Positions 1 through 10,817 of a DNA stretch of 64,000 bases are shown one piece after another. The translations under genes and the position numbers were made by a program. This DNA comes from Bemisia tabaci (taxonomy: Eukaryota; Arthropoda; Insecta; Hemiptera; Aleyrodidae): NCBI RefSeq assembly GCF_918797505.1, contig NC_092793.1:84007912-84071911 (forward strand), read 5' to 3'. How positions within the stretch are numbered: the first letter of the stretch is position 1; every line of letters starts with the position of its first letter. The notes below the pieces were generated by a model. That model saw nothing but the letters and a program-made list of their open reading frames with translations. It did no database searches and was not told where the DNA came from.

Positions 1-165
1 GGGAAATCGGGCCTTACCGAAACGTAGGAGAGGGATTGTACGGCCTTGTCTCCACGGGACGTTTTCATGGGATTTGTTCCAAGTTAGAATCGCAGGAATG
101 AAACTTCTGGGATTTTTCCCAGTTACCGTCTCCACAGGAAGGGGCTCATACAGTCCTGCGACTAG
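1..165. repeat. MITE-like repeat with CTTGTCTCCACGG words
   Basis: Contains CCTTGTCTCCACGGGACGTT then CATGGGATTTGTTCC, and the opposite-strand word GGGATTTTTCCC. Related copies occur at 409-465 (inverted) and 14690-14752 (inverted). The repeat of paired words suggests a fold-back MITE family. The left part is cut by the window start. Confidence 0.5.
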
Positions 166-408
166 TTTGCGCAGGAAGATAAATTAGTTAAAGTCGAGTA
201 TTTAATCGGGATTAAAATAATGATTGCACTCAATTGACAATTAGACACATTATTTTAACTAAACAAACATTAACAATGTAGTAATTAATAAAATATCGCA
301 CAATTCGTTTTCACTTCTTCTTCTTCTCTCAGTGAGTCCTAGGGGTACAAGTACCAATAAGTACCATATTTGGTACTGGGAAAAATATTGAGTTAATCAA
401 CTTCGTAA

Positions 409-612
409 AATGGGATTTTTCCCTGGGACAAATCCCGTGAAACGGCCCGTGGAGACAAGGCCTACCTGTTTGTAGTTTCGCACATTTCGTCGGTTGGAGA
501 GGGTATCTGCCACGCCTTCCGAGATCGCTCCTACACGCATCCGGGAGAGGCCGCGGAGCGGTATCGCCGGCACGATTTGAACCGGCTTCCTCTCGTGGTC
601 CAACAGAATCCG
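409..612 (-). repeat. Repeat copy joined to a tRNA-like B box
   Basis: 409-465 is a second copy of the CTTGTCTCCACGG repeat. Next to it, 540-600 holds on the minus strand GCCGGTTCAAATCGTGCCGGC, with a B-box-like GGTTCAAATC and a stem. No good A box is visible, so a tRNA origin is only suggested. The overlapping open frames here carry no recognisable protein. Confidence 0.35.
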
Positions 613-902
613 GGTTGGAGCCGTGCATTCTCAATATTTTAATGCACGGGAAAAATTCGTTCATTTATTTTCCTTTGCAGTAAATTTTTAACTTCGGAAT
701 TTTTCAAATTAGGAAGACGTTAATGTTGGATGTAAGAGGTTTGCGGACATCTACAGTTTTTTCCTTTCCAGACCTCTTCCATGCCACTATAATCCTTCTC
801 CCTAATTTAATAAAGATAATTTAGAAAAGAAAAGAACGAATTTCTCTCGAGCATTCCTTGTGAAGACACCATGATTACAAAAAAAAAAATATTATCTTCC
901 CT

Positions 903-1381
903 GCAAGTAGCTGCTTTGAAAACTTCATCATCCCTAAAGTGTCTATTTACTCACGTGTGTGCTTGCTTAACATTAAGTCCAAAATAGTATTCATCCAAAA
1001 AAAAAGAAGGTAGGTTAGGTTCAAAAAAAAAAAAAAAACCTAAAATCTTTAACGAAGAGTAACAACGGATGAAGTAATTGTTTCAAATTAAAAATTCCTT
1101 ACCTGGTGTATGCTAAAATTTTATTAAAATGCTTGCAATTTTAAAGATACTATTTTGGACCTTAAGTCAAGCGACCGTGTAAGTGAAAAAACAGACAATC
1201 AGGGGTCATCAAATTTCCAAAATGGCTATAATTGATGTCATTCTTGTTTATCTTTTCTTACATATTATCGAATTATATTCTATAAAAAGTACTATTTTGA
1301 ACTTTATATCAAAGGTCCATGTAAGTGGAAGAGTTGAGGATTAAAGGAATATCGCAAGTTTTCAATCTCAGCTACTTGCTG
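903..1381. mobile_element. Fold-back element with CAAGTAGCTG ends
   Basis: The left end GCAAGTAGCTG, TTTGAAAACTT is mirrored at the right end by AAGTTTTCAATCTCAGCTACTTGC. Three internal copies of a TACTATTTTGGACTTAA-type word are present, one inverted and two direct. It is about 480 bp and non-coding. Confidence 0.5.
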
Positions 1382-2424
1382 TAATACAACGTCAAAACTT
1401 TTCAGTCATTTATACTTTAAATTATTTTATAATTAGTATCTCATAGTCATCTACAAATTGGGAACAAATGTTCACCTCAACGCCTCATTTAGAGACTCTG
1501 AAACAATTAAAAGTCTCGAAGATAATACTACTTCAATTCTCAGCTGTTAATTTATCATGGAAAAAATTCTAAGCTTAATAACTAGGTACTTTAACAACTC
1601 GAGGTTTTCAGTATAGTTCTTCCTTAATTCTTAAGAAGGCAGACATCAATTTTCGATTTAATAATGTTCAAGTTTTATTTTCTTAGAAGAGAGATCAATT
1701 AAATTCCAAACAGACTCTGAAAAGCAGATCAAGCCCAGAATCATGTTGACCAGTTTTGCGCACAGCTGAAAGTTGCGACAAGAATGTTGACTTAGTTATT
1801 CAATCGCTGATTAATGGCTAGCACCATTTAGGAAGTAAGGATGGCTCAAATCTGCCATACAAAAGGTTCAACTTATGCATAGCTTGAGTTTAAAATATAA
1901 AATATTTGCGACTTGAAGTCGAATTCAGAAATTATAGGTTTCTCAACTTGCAGTTGACCGTAAACCAACAAGATCGGAGCCCAAAGCATTAAACTGCAAG
2001 TAATGACAACAAAGAGTGGCCCATTGTGAAATTAAATGAATGTGGAACACAAACACTGGTAATTTTAAGATTCGGAAAAAGGCTTACAGGGTCAAAATAC
2101 TGTTGAATGAGCTCAAGTTGTAGGAAAAATTAAGAAAAAAACTGAGAGAGTACACTTGCTGAATTTTATTGCCGATCATAATAAATTATTTTTTAATTAC
2201 AATGAAGAGAACTCGCAACTGTAAACCTAGAGCCCCTAGCTCTAAGCCCCCCCCCCCCCAATTATTTCTCCCTGAAATAATTGAAATAAAAAATATGAGT
2301 GCCTACAAAACTATCACTGCAAGGAACTGACACTCATTTTCAAACACTGCATGAAGGATTGGCAACTCTTGCAGGAGTTAATCACTCAGTCATCTATATC
2401 TTAGCCTCCTAAATTTTCATTTCT
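1382..2424. other. AT-rich intergenic, no gene seen
   Basis: No open frame with a recognisable protein, no paired inverted repeat and no RNA gene was found. It ends in a C(11) run at 2250-2260. Confidence 0.5.
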
Positions 2425-2650
2425 GGTAACGCTTAGTTCCAGCGTTCTACCGGGCCGATTTGCATGATTTTTGCGGTTATCGACAAGCAAGTGTCTCTAA
2501 ATGGGCCCGCTCTATTCGGATTTTGAAAATATGACCCAAGTTTTTTTACATTACATAGTAAAATTGCGAATTCTCTCATTTAAACAATGTAAATGTTTAT
2601 TTATTGGCACAGTTTGGTTGAGCGTTCTGCTGGGCCAATTTCCATCAATT
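2425..2650 (-). repeat. Repeat copy, CAGCGTTCTACCGGGCCGATTT family
   Basis: Two linked units with words such as CCAGCGTTCTACCGGGCCGA and TGAGCGTTCTGCTGGGCCAA. The same family appears in the opposite orientation as two tandem units at 40016-40345. The right edge cuts the LINE RT fragment after FSSKIID. Confidence 0.55.
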
Positions 2651-2832
2651 ATTTTCGATGAAAATCCAATGGATGATAATTTATAAAACAGGCAGTGACG
2701 GTCTACTCTGTCGAAGGCTGAAGTAAAATCAACAAAAAAATGGTACATTTTTTTTTTGCCTCTTCCTGCTAAATTAAATCTTAGCTGTACTGGTCAAGTT
2801 AAAAACGTTATCCACTGTTGAATACGATTTTC

Positions 2833-4163
2833 CCCAGTAGCACATCTTGTGATATAATTCGTAAAAAAAAATTAAAACTGGTAAATTTCACGAGTGCAAA
2901 AGTTGTGTGTGAAAGAACTCGTAAAAAATCAGAGTCTGAGAACTTAACGTAAAAAATTTGTAATCAAAGATGTAAAAAAATTGGGGGACTGAACTGAAAT
3001 CTTTACGTAAAAATTCGCGATTTTTTACAAATAGAAAATCAGGAAAAAAATTCAGAAAAAAAAAGTTAAATACGTAAAAAATCATGGATTTTGTACGTAA
3101 AAACAAGGACAGAAAGAAATTCAAGGAAGACAAATTTTGTTCGTTTTGAAAGTACAATTTTTACGTTCAAAACTGTCATCACTGAATTTTTTCCTGACCT
3201 TTTGATATAAAAAATCTCTAGTTTCCTTTTTCACCTTTTCGAGCATCTACTTTTTATGTAAAAATTTTGGGGAGACCCAAAAAATTGGGGGAGAATGTCT
3301 GAACGGAAAATTCGCTAAATTGACCGAACAGAAAATGCCTTTGTAGTTTATGACAAGGAAATTAGGCAAAAAAATCTAATGTCCCCTTAAGATTTTTTGG
3401 AAAAAAAAGTATAGCCCGAAAACTGGATACAAAAACACATTGTTCTGAACAAATAAACCAGAGTTTTTAAAAGTTCGAGAAGATTTTAATAACTTATTTT
3501 TATTACAATAGTTATGACATTCTTATAAAAAATTGATGCATGTTAATAATATTTAAGAGAAGAAAAAGAAAAAAAAGGGGACATATCATTAAAATGTACA
3601 TAATTTTTTTCACATATTCATGAACAACAAAGGTACTTTTGAAAGTAGGTATACCATCTTTAAAATATCCATGATAAATATTAGTTTTTGCCCTTATCCA
3701 GTTTTCCCAAATTCAAAAAATATTCAGCAATTCGTTCTCACGCATATTCAACAATAAAAATATTCACTTATACAGCGCAAATTCGCCCTTCTCATGCAGA
3801 AGCCTCGTTTGCTCAGTAGGTGGCGCATTCGATTCCTGATAGGCAGGTCCCAGGTTCAATTCCCGACAGGTAGATATTAATTTGAAAGTTGATCTAAAGG
3901 AGAATTAATTGACGACAGATCCAGATAGGTAAAAAGTCTATTTTTTTCTTTACGATTTATCATTTTAATCAATTTTAGGGAGCAGGAGTTTTTTTGCGCC
4001 TAACTTTTTATGTAGAGAAACTCGATCTTTTTACGGGAAAGTCTTGTACTCTTTACGAATTCTTCTTGTAAAAAAGACTACATCGGCATTTCACTTTTGG
4101 TCTAATTTACGTCTTTTTTTACGAATTTTTTTTGGTAAATCTTACGTCTTTGTGCTACTAGGG
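2833..4163. mobile_element. 1.33-kb TIR element inside the LINE
   Basis: Ends are CCCCAGTAGCACA (left) and the reverse complement of CCCTAGTAGCACA (right). Removing it restores the LINE reading QAGFR-KSYSTVDN, with about 2 bp (AA) duplicated. Inside are many short ACGTAAAAA-type repeats in both orientations and a tRNA-like SINE. No transposase is seen, so it is non-autonomous. The superfamily is not identified. Confidence 0.7.
3801..3873 (+). repeat. tRNA-derived SINE-like segment
   Basis: A box-A-like TTTGCTCAGTAGG at 3808-3820 and a canonical B box GGTTCAATTCC at 3853-3863 lie 33 bp apart, as in a tRNA. The flanks do not form a proper acceptor stem, so this is a tRNA-derived repeat or pseudogene, not a working tRNA. 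It lies within the TIR element at 2833-4163. Confidence 0.55.
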
Positions 4164-4525
4164 TTCTAAAGCCTGCTTGGAAGTCGTTTGCTATGTTGCT
4201 CTCCTCTACCCATTTTACCAATCGCTGCAAAAGTAGACCTGCAAAGAGTTTTGTCACAGTATTTATGAAAGAAATCCCTCTGTAGTGAGCGACATTATCT
4301 AAATTTCCTTTCTTGTGTAATGGGAAAATAATAGCTTTTTTGAAACTTCCTGGTACAGCACCTGTATGTAGCATACGATTAAATCCTTCTAGTAACTTAA
4401 ATCTTAGAGGGAAAGGTGAAAATTTTAAGAATTCGCAGGGAATTCGGTCTTCTCCTGGGGCCTTATTTTCTTTGGCCTTTTGCAGCATAAAATCTAATTC
4501 CTTAATACTAAAAGTTGACTTTTAA

Positions 4526-4696
4526 GGGACGTCCGCAAAAATCTTAAGGAATTACGTCATTTGGGTTGTTTTTGGCTACAAGTAAATAAAATCTTCTTGT
4601 AAGAGTTTAACAAGGCCTGATAACTGCCCTCGATAATATACGTAGCGTGCATACAGTTGGAAAGACGTATTTCCCTAAGATTTTTGCGGATGTCGC
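4526..4696. mobile_element. piggyBac-like TTAA MITE
   Basis: The element is flanked by TTAA at 4522-4525 and 4697-4700. Its ends are GGGACGTCCGCAAAAATCTT and, reversed, GCGACATCCGCAAAAATCTT. TTAA duplication with G-rich TIRs is the mark of piggyBac-type transposition. At 171 bp it is non-coding. It sits in the old LINE fragment. Confidence 0.75.
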
Positions 4697-4740
4697 TTAA
4701 AAGTCGACTTTTGAAAAAGTTCTTTTTAACTAAGAGCGCA

Positions 4741-7209
4741 TCATCTAACTAATACAAAACCAGGGTTAAAATGTGTCCTAAAGCCTCTTTGATACCATAT
4801 GAAAAGCTTGTTTTAGGTAGACGATGCGCTCGGTGTCAAAAAAGCCTCGGAGTGATAGAAAAACACGCATTTTCGGTAAAGTGCGCCTGCAGGTGTATGT
4901 TCAGGCAACCGTTAATCACGTATCCAGTGACCTATGGACCAAATCATGATTATTCCCGTAAACTACATTGAGTCAACTTGGAGAACCCGCATTAATTTCC
5001 AGATCCTACGGGGGCCGAGAAAGGCCCTTATCGATACCCTTCCTTTTGACATAAACCCTGACTTTTGAAGTGCAGAACCCCCCTTTTCCCCCATGGGACG
5101 CCAGGGGGGCTTTGGGACCATATAATGCGGATTCCTTGGGGTAGATTCCCTACGCATCCCCGCGATCCTGAACTTCGTACGAACCAAATTAACTGAAGAA
5201 AAGGCCTGGTACGGTAGGTCTGGGCTAGCCTGTATATTAAATCTAAGACTCATAAGTTCTAGCAGCGTATGCCTTGAATGCTTAAAAAGAAACACAAGCT
5301 TTGAAAGTTTAATAATATAAAAGCTTAAACTTGATCCCAGTTTCTCTTATGGGATGCCTGTAAGTGGGAGAAAGACAGCTCACTGTGGGAGAGAGGTCAC
5401 TCGTGATAAGTCGCATCAAGGTCATATTGCTTAACCCTACTTTTTTCTGTGATCAAGTCACAGGGCTTCAGAAATTACTTTTCATGTCCTTTACCGTGTC
5501 AATAGGAAGAAGAATGTTGTAGCTGGAACTTATGACTCTTCGATTTTAACAAAGATTTCTTTACCAGTGAAGCGTTCTTTGCAACCTGGTGCTCACCGAA
5601 TATTCTACGGTGGATTGCACCGAGTCATTCTACAATTCCCGGAGCAATTCACCGCATGAGCATCGACTTCGTGCTGATAGGTGCTGCGGGTTGATTATTA
5701 CCTTAATCCCTCGCTCCCTCCGGCAAAACACTGAAAATAAGGAGAGGAAAACACCGAAATGCCACAGGAATTATACGGATATTCACAAAATAGGAATTTC
5801 GACATTTTCATTGGTAAAGGCTGGCTAAAAGCCAAAAAAATTGAAAACTTGTTGTTTATTTACATTAATGAGAGGTCAAACATTTTTGAAGGACACTCGA
5901 CCGTTCGGATCTATCACCAAAGAAGCACCACAGCACCAAGACATCATCACCGTCGAAATTTGCAGTGCCACACCGGTGTAGGAGTGGTGAGGAAAAAAAC
6001 GCAGCCTACGATGGCGCTGCAGAATGGAATGGTTGAAACATGTTTTTGAAGATTTCTAAAAAGAAGCATTATATCTCCGCGGAGACAATTTGTCGTGCAA
6101 TTGCATCGTCATTTTCGTACCAAAAACTGTACTAACTGTAAGTAGGAATCGACTATTTGCGGGCAGATGTCCCCTGAGCTTAAATGGCCCATTTAAAAAA
6201 TCTGATTATAGCTCCTGCAAATTGAAGATAAGATCTCTATTTTGAGATGCCGCAAGACCCCTTATACATACTCCCTAAGTGAGCCACTAGCTGAGATTTC
6301 AACTAGAAAGAAATGTCTAATGTCTTGTCTTGAAAGTCTCATGTTGAAAACTATTCTAACAGCAGAAAGTTCGGCAATCCTTGGAACTCCCGGATGAGAT
6401 ATTGACAAGTGGATATATTACACTTTAAATTGAAGTAAGACAGTGCTAATGACATTTGTATTTTTGCATTTAACCAATCCCTGATGTCAGTCTGACGTAA
6501 AGCCAGTGTGATGTCAGACTGAGTCTGTGTTTCGTTCGGGCCATTTTGAACCCGAATTTGATCTCCACTTACCTTGGACAACCCCCCATCCCTTGTTTGG
6601 TAGATGGTTTGATTTTCCCGCGCCAAAAGCTTTTTCAGACTGTTCCCACTTCCAGGGTTTAAAAAAAATTCCGCATGTGTGATACATCGATTCTCATGTA
6701 ACTTAAGTTGAAACCCCTGAATACGGCCTCCGAAATCTGTCATCACCCAGGGCCCCCATTTTCATGGGAAGAATGTCGCCAAAATACCAAAAAACTTGTT
6801 CTCCGAGGAAAAATCTACTTTTCCAGCAAGATGGAGGGTGATGAAAAAAATTGAAGGTCATTTTCAGATTCGCCATTCTAAAATACATAAGAATCTCTCT
6901 ATTACAAATCCAGGAAAATTAATAAAATAAAAACTGCATCCCTGACAAAAATTAGTCAATTTCGCTCATTTGCCCTGAAAAAGTGTCTTTTACAACACTT
7001 TCACAAAAACTTTTACACAAATTTAAGCTCGGAAAAATCTCCTTTGCCAGAAAACTGGAAAGTGATGAAAATAAACCAAGGTCATATTCGGATTCTCCAG
7101 CTTAAAATACACCACACACCCTACCGCAGGTCCAGAAAAAGGACTACGTGCGAAACGAGCCATTTGGGGCTCGGGCGGATACTTTTGAGACTTAAGTCTG
7201 CCCTATTCA
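4741..7209. other. Intergenic, no gene seen; loose duplication
   Basis: Several open frames of 60-130 codons occur, none with a recognisable motif. 6745-6900 and 7025-7140 share a diverged segment (GGAAAAATCT, AGGTCAT, CTAAAATAC words), an old tandem duplication. Nothing else was supported. Confidence 0.45.
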
Positions 7210-7416
7210 TTCAGATTACGGTGTGATTCCTCCACGGTGCATGGACTCCACACACTCACCCCCATCCAAAACTGATGCATCGGATCCACAGGTCGTGGAG
7301 CCCACGCACCAAATTAGAGAGAGACAGAAAAAAAGTGGTGCGTGGAGCCCACGCCCTGTGGATCGATTGCACGTGTGCATCGGCTCCACAGTGCATTCCC
7401 TCCACAGGCCCATAGT
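7210..7416. mobile_element. MITE rich in CTCCAC/GTGGAG words, copy 1
   Basis: A 207-bp block with eight or so CTCCAC/GTGGAG words in both orientations and GATCGATTGCACGTGTGCATC inside. A second copy, inverted and about 90% alike by eye, is at 15243-15428. Overlapping open frames on both strands are a by-product of its symmetry, not genes. Confidence 0.65.
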
Positions 7417-7819
7417 ATAGCGCAAGGTAAAGGAGGACGCCTTTCATTACGTTATTGCAAAACATTCAACGGCGGGATCTTCCGAAACCAGAAAAATAAG
7501 TATTATTTATCGCGGAGGAAGAAAAAAACAGAATGATAACAGTGAAGTCTCATTTTTGTAGGATGGAAAGTTGATCAATGCCCGCATTTCATAGTCATCT
7601 AATCGCGCCTTCCAGCAATTTTACGTGTTACAGTCGATATTAGGGTGGCCCTTAATTTTGAGTCTTCGGAAGTTTCAAGTGCGGCACCCTCTAATGGTTC
7701 AATTTAAAGAGAAAATAACGTGAAAAAAATACGAATGGGGGAAAAAATTTAAAACGCATCCCCAAGAGCCAAAAGTCGCGAGCGCTGCGCGCGAAAACGC
7801 GTTTTCCAGCCATTTCGCG

Positions 7820-8165
7820 GAATTTTTCCCCCTTTCAAACGTTGCTACGGCTTTAAGGATAACACTATTTTGAGAGTACTTACAAAAAAAATAACCCAAT
7901 TTATCTCGCCCATGTTAAAATGTCCTTTTCTCTCCCTCAAAGTGGCCACATAGTGCGATTTTTCGTATCAATGTCCCCGCAAGGTGAGTCTTTTTTCTAC
8001 CTTTAAAATGTTGCTGAGGCTTTGAAATTTTCTGAAATAGCGCACTTTTTGAAGTACTTCTTGAGAAAATTAACAAAATTTACCTCGCCACTCTTAAGAT
8101 GCTCCCTCCCCTCTTCAAAGTGGCCACATCGTGCGATTTCGTCGATTGTTCGTATCATTCCCCGG
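7820..8165. repeat. Two diverged tandem units of about 180 bp
   Basis: 7820-7985 and 7986-8165 align in order: CTTTCAAACGTTGCT / CTTTAAAATGTTGCT, then GTACTT, then ATCTCGCC / ACCTCGCC, then CAAAGTGGCCACAT and GTGCGATTT. No coding potential. Confidence 0.5.
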
Positions 8166-8689
8166 CACGGTTTGCCTGAACGAGTATAAATTTTTTGACG
8201 CGTCAAAAGCAGAAACTCTTCAGATTCTAGAAGTGGAGTGTCTACCAAGTCATGTAAGCTAAATGGAAAGCAGATTTTTTAAGCTTCTGGAATACAAAGT
8301 CGATTTAAATGTATTTCGGGGCTAAAATGGGCAAATTTGAAATTGCCGGTATAAAGTTCCGTTATATTATTGTACTGAAAATAAATTTCCTAGATGGTTA
8401 TAATGCCTAAGTTTCTTAGATATGGTTGTTTAATGTAATCGAACACTAATAATAGTACCACCGATTTTAGGCATATGGTATGTTTTTGCGACCTAAAACT
8501 ATACCTATCAGAGCTGAAAATTGCTTTCCCATGGAACCTTCCAAAAAATGACCGGCTCTTGCAGTCGAACTGAATATCGTCGTATCGTCGTTCCATCTAA
8601 TATTGAACTGATGTTGCCACATGCTTTTGGGTCCTTTTGCAAATGCGTTCAGCACATCGATACTTTACTATTTTGAGGGGACTCACGTC

Positions 8690-8841
8690 GAGGAGTCGAT
8701 GTATCGATTCGTTATATCGATTTTACACTGAACATCGGTGCTTTCTCGGGATTGAAATTCGCTATTACGGATTCACGTAAGAGTTGATAATTCGAAAGAG
8801 ATCGAAAAAATCAATAGAACGAATCAATACATCGACTCTCT
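8690..8841. mobile_element. Small fold-back element
   Basis: AGGAGTCGATGTATCGATTC at the left is mirrored by GAATCAATACATCGACTCTC at the right, with further pairing of the TATCGATTTT word. About 152 bp, non-coding. Confidence 0.5.
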
Positions 8842-10541
8842 CTTATTTGGCTATTTTCTCCCTTTTGAGAGACTTTCTTCATCAAATAGTTTCTTCGTCT
8901 GTTCCTAGCTTGATTTGTATCTTTTTCACGACTTTATACCTTTGGCGCTATACAAGTGCAGTTGGGGAAGCAATATATTCAAGGGTAAAAGTGAAATAAC
9001 GGCAACACTGACGGCCAGTGAATAGACAAGTCCTGGAGGGAGTTCCAGCAGCTCATTGTTTCTCGCTGGCTGTCGTCGGCAATTTACGACCCCCGAAGCC
9101 TTTCAACTCCCAGGCAACCGTTTCGCTGGTGCGCTATCAATTTTTTTTCGGTCTATAATTTTAAATGTAAGTAAGCATTTTTGAACTCTCCGTAAAATTT
9201 GCAGAAAATCCATGTCAAATTGAACCCGGAAAGAGTTGTATGCACATGGTAGCAGATTTTATAAACTCAGTCTATTTACGAAAAACTTTATTTTCTTTTG
9301 CGTACACGGAAGATGCTGCATTACTTTTTATTTTCATTCTTTGAGATAATTTCGAATCTGAAGGGAACATAAGTAATTTTCAGGATTTGAAGTGTTAATT
9401 TTTTCCTAACGATGCCAAGCCCAAATGTGTCACAGAAAGCATTAGCAAAAAATCCGTGAAGTTGATCAACATTTCAGAACAAATTTTAATAAGTCAAATA
9501 CCTGTGCAGTGGCTCATTGTTTCTAATTTGTTCCACCGAAATTAAAACAAAGGGCCAAATCGTTGTCAAAATATCGCGAAAAAACCAAGAGGCGAGATAT
9601 TTTCACGCTACTGAGCTAATTGCTTTGTTTCAGCACGACGATGCTTTGGAAATAATTAGGTCGAGTGGCAATATATTTAGTCCTTCAATTTTGTCGTTCC
9701 ATCATATGAAAGAAAAAGAACTTAGCTCCGCTCACTTTTCAGCTGCCCGGCGCTGTAAAATTATAAGGGGCGAGATAATTTCAAGCCACGGAGCTAGGTA
9801 AGTTTTTGTTTAAAGAAAAAGATGCTAATGAAAAATTGTGCCGCTGGACAAATATTTAATGTTTCATTGTGCCATCCATTCAGACCAAAAAAAAAAAAAC
9901 GATCACTTTTCTGCCCTCAGAGCAGCAATACTGATTTATCCCCGCCTACTACATGAGAGAACACGTCAATTCCTCAATTTACCACCCAAGAAATTGTGCC
10001 GTTTGGTAAACATTGATTTATAGTGTTTCGATAATGGCGTTCATTTGTGCCGAAAAAACCCCGAATTCCAATCATTTTTTAGCCACATTGGGCTGAAAAA
10101 CTGATTTCCTTGTTTCCTTGTACTAGGTGGAAATAAAAGCGGTTCGGGGTTTGCGTTCGCTTTATGGCATATGTACACCTTAATCAGTTTGCGGCTCACG
10201 TGGATGAAGTAATAATGTTTCAGTTAGCCTTTCGTTGAAATCTAAGCCTCATTTTTTGACATCATAGATAATGGAACACCCTTTCAATTCTAAAAACGCG
10301 AAGAACGTTGAGAGATTATAGTTGGGTTCGAACCCAACATGCAACTATTTTAACTCTGCGGTGGGTCGGGATACATACTTTGGATTTTTTAGGCGAAATG
10401 TGATCTGCTTACGGCCTACGCGCGCTCGCGAATCGCGATAGAGTAAGTATGTAAGCACAGGTGCGATCTGTGTTTTCCTCGAGCGTTTGCAACCCTGACC
10501 ACTGCAGAGTCAGTTGTTCTGCTTCACTTAGATACGACGAG
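8842..10541. other. Intergenic, no gene seen
   Basis: Short open frames only, none recognised. Around 9590-9800 the phrase GGCGAGATA-TTTTCA / GGCGAGATAATTTCAAG recurs, hinting at an old tandem duplication. Confidence 0.4.
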
Positions 10542-10817
10542 CAGTGTTCTGCCTTTTAGGAGCCACCTTGGCCGAAAAGCGGAGCCATCTACTATTTTTA
10601 GGAGCCAAATTAAATTTTTGCATACGGGCCATGGCAATGCTGCATGCAAACGGTGCGTATAGAGAGCGCTTCATCGCTAGCCGCTGCTTCCCGATTGCGA
10701 CTTCAATGTGTCAAATTTTTTTGGCGCCACGATGGCCCAGCCCTCCCAATTTTTAGGCGCCAAGGCCCGATTTTTAGGCGCATTTAGCGCATGGCGCCCG
10801 GGGGAGGCAGAACACTG
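10542..10817. mobile_element. hAT-like MITE with 8-bp target duplication
   Basis: Ends are CAGTGTTCTGCC and its reverse complement GGCAGAACACTG. The flanks are ACGACGAG (10534-10541) and ATGACGAG (10818-10825), an 8-bp duplication with one mismatch. CAG-type ends plus 8-bp duplication are the signature of hAT elements. The 276-bp interior repeats TTTTTAGGAGCCA / TTTTTAGGCGCCA words and has no transposase. Confidence 0.8.

Larger units (their letters stand above)
2651..4740 (-). mobile_element. Old LINE reverse transcriptase, split by two insertions
   Basis: Minus-strand RT fragments: FSIKELDFMLQKAKENKAPG, GAVPGSFKKAIIFPLHKKGN, YRGISFINTVTKLFAGLLLQ and NDFQAGFR (4520-4163), then SYSTVDNVFNLTSTAKI and FFVDFTSAFDRVDRHCLFYK (2833-2651). 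The two are continuous once the 1.33-kb element at 2833-4163 is removed. Upstream, a 171-bp MITE at 4526-4696 splits it again; a few more codons (KNFFKS) follow to about 4740. One stop and a frameshift near the A-run at 2745 show it is dead. It is cut at 2650 by another repeat. The clade cannot be named from this fragment. Confidence 0.8.

Noticed and set aside
1008..1021. GGTAGGTTAGGTTC, similar to the insect telomere repeat TTAGG
   Set aside because: Barely two units, no array.
6351..6746. 131-codon minus-strand ORF
   Set aside because: No recognisable motif, no splice context, and random-looking composition.
9001..9025. GACGGCCAGTGAAT resembles the M13 forward-primer region of cloning vectors
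   Set aside because: Only about 14 bases match and the flanks do not continue into vector sequence; chance is likely.
10321..10338. Perfect 18-bp palindrome GTTGGGTTCGAACCCAAC with a B-box-like core
   Set aside because: No A box or tRNA fold around it; an isolated short palindrome.
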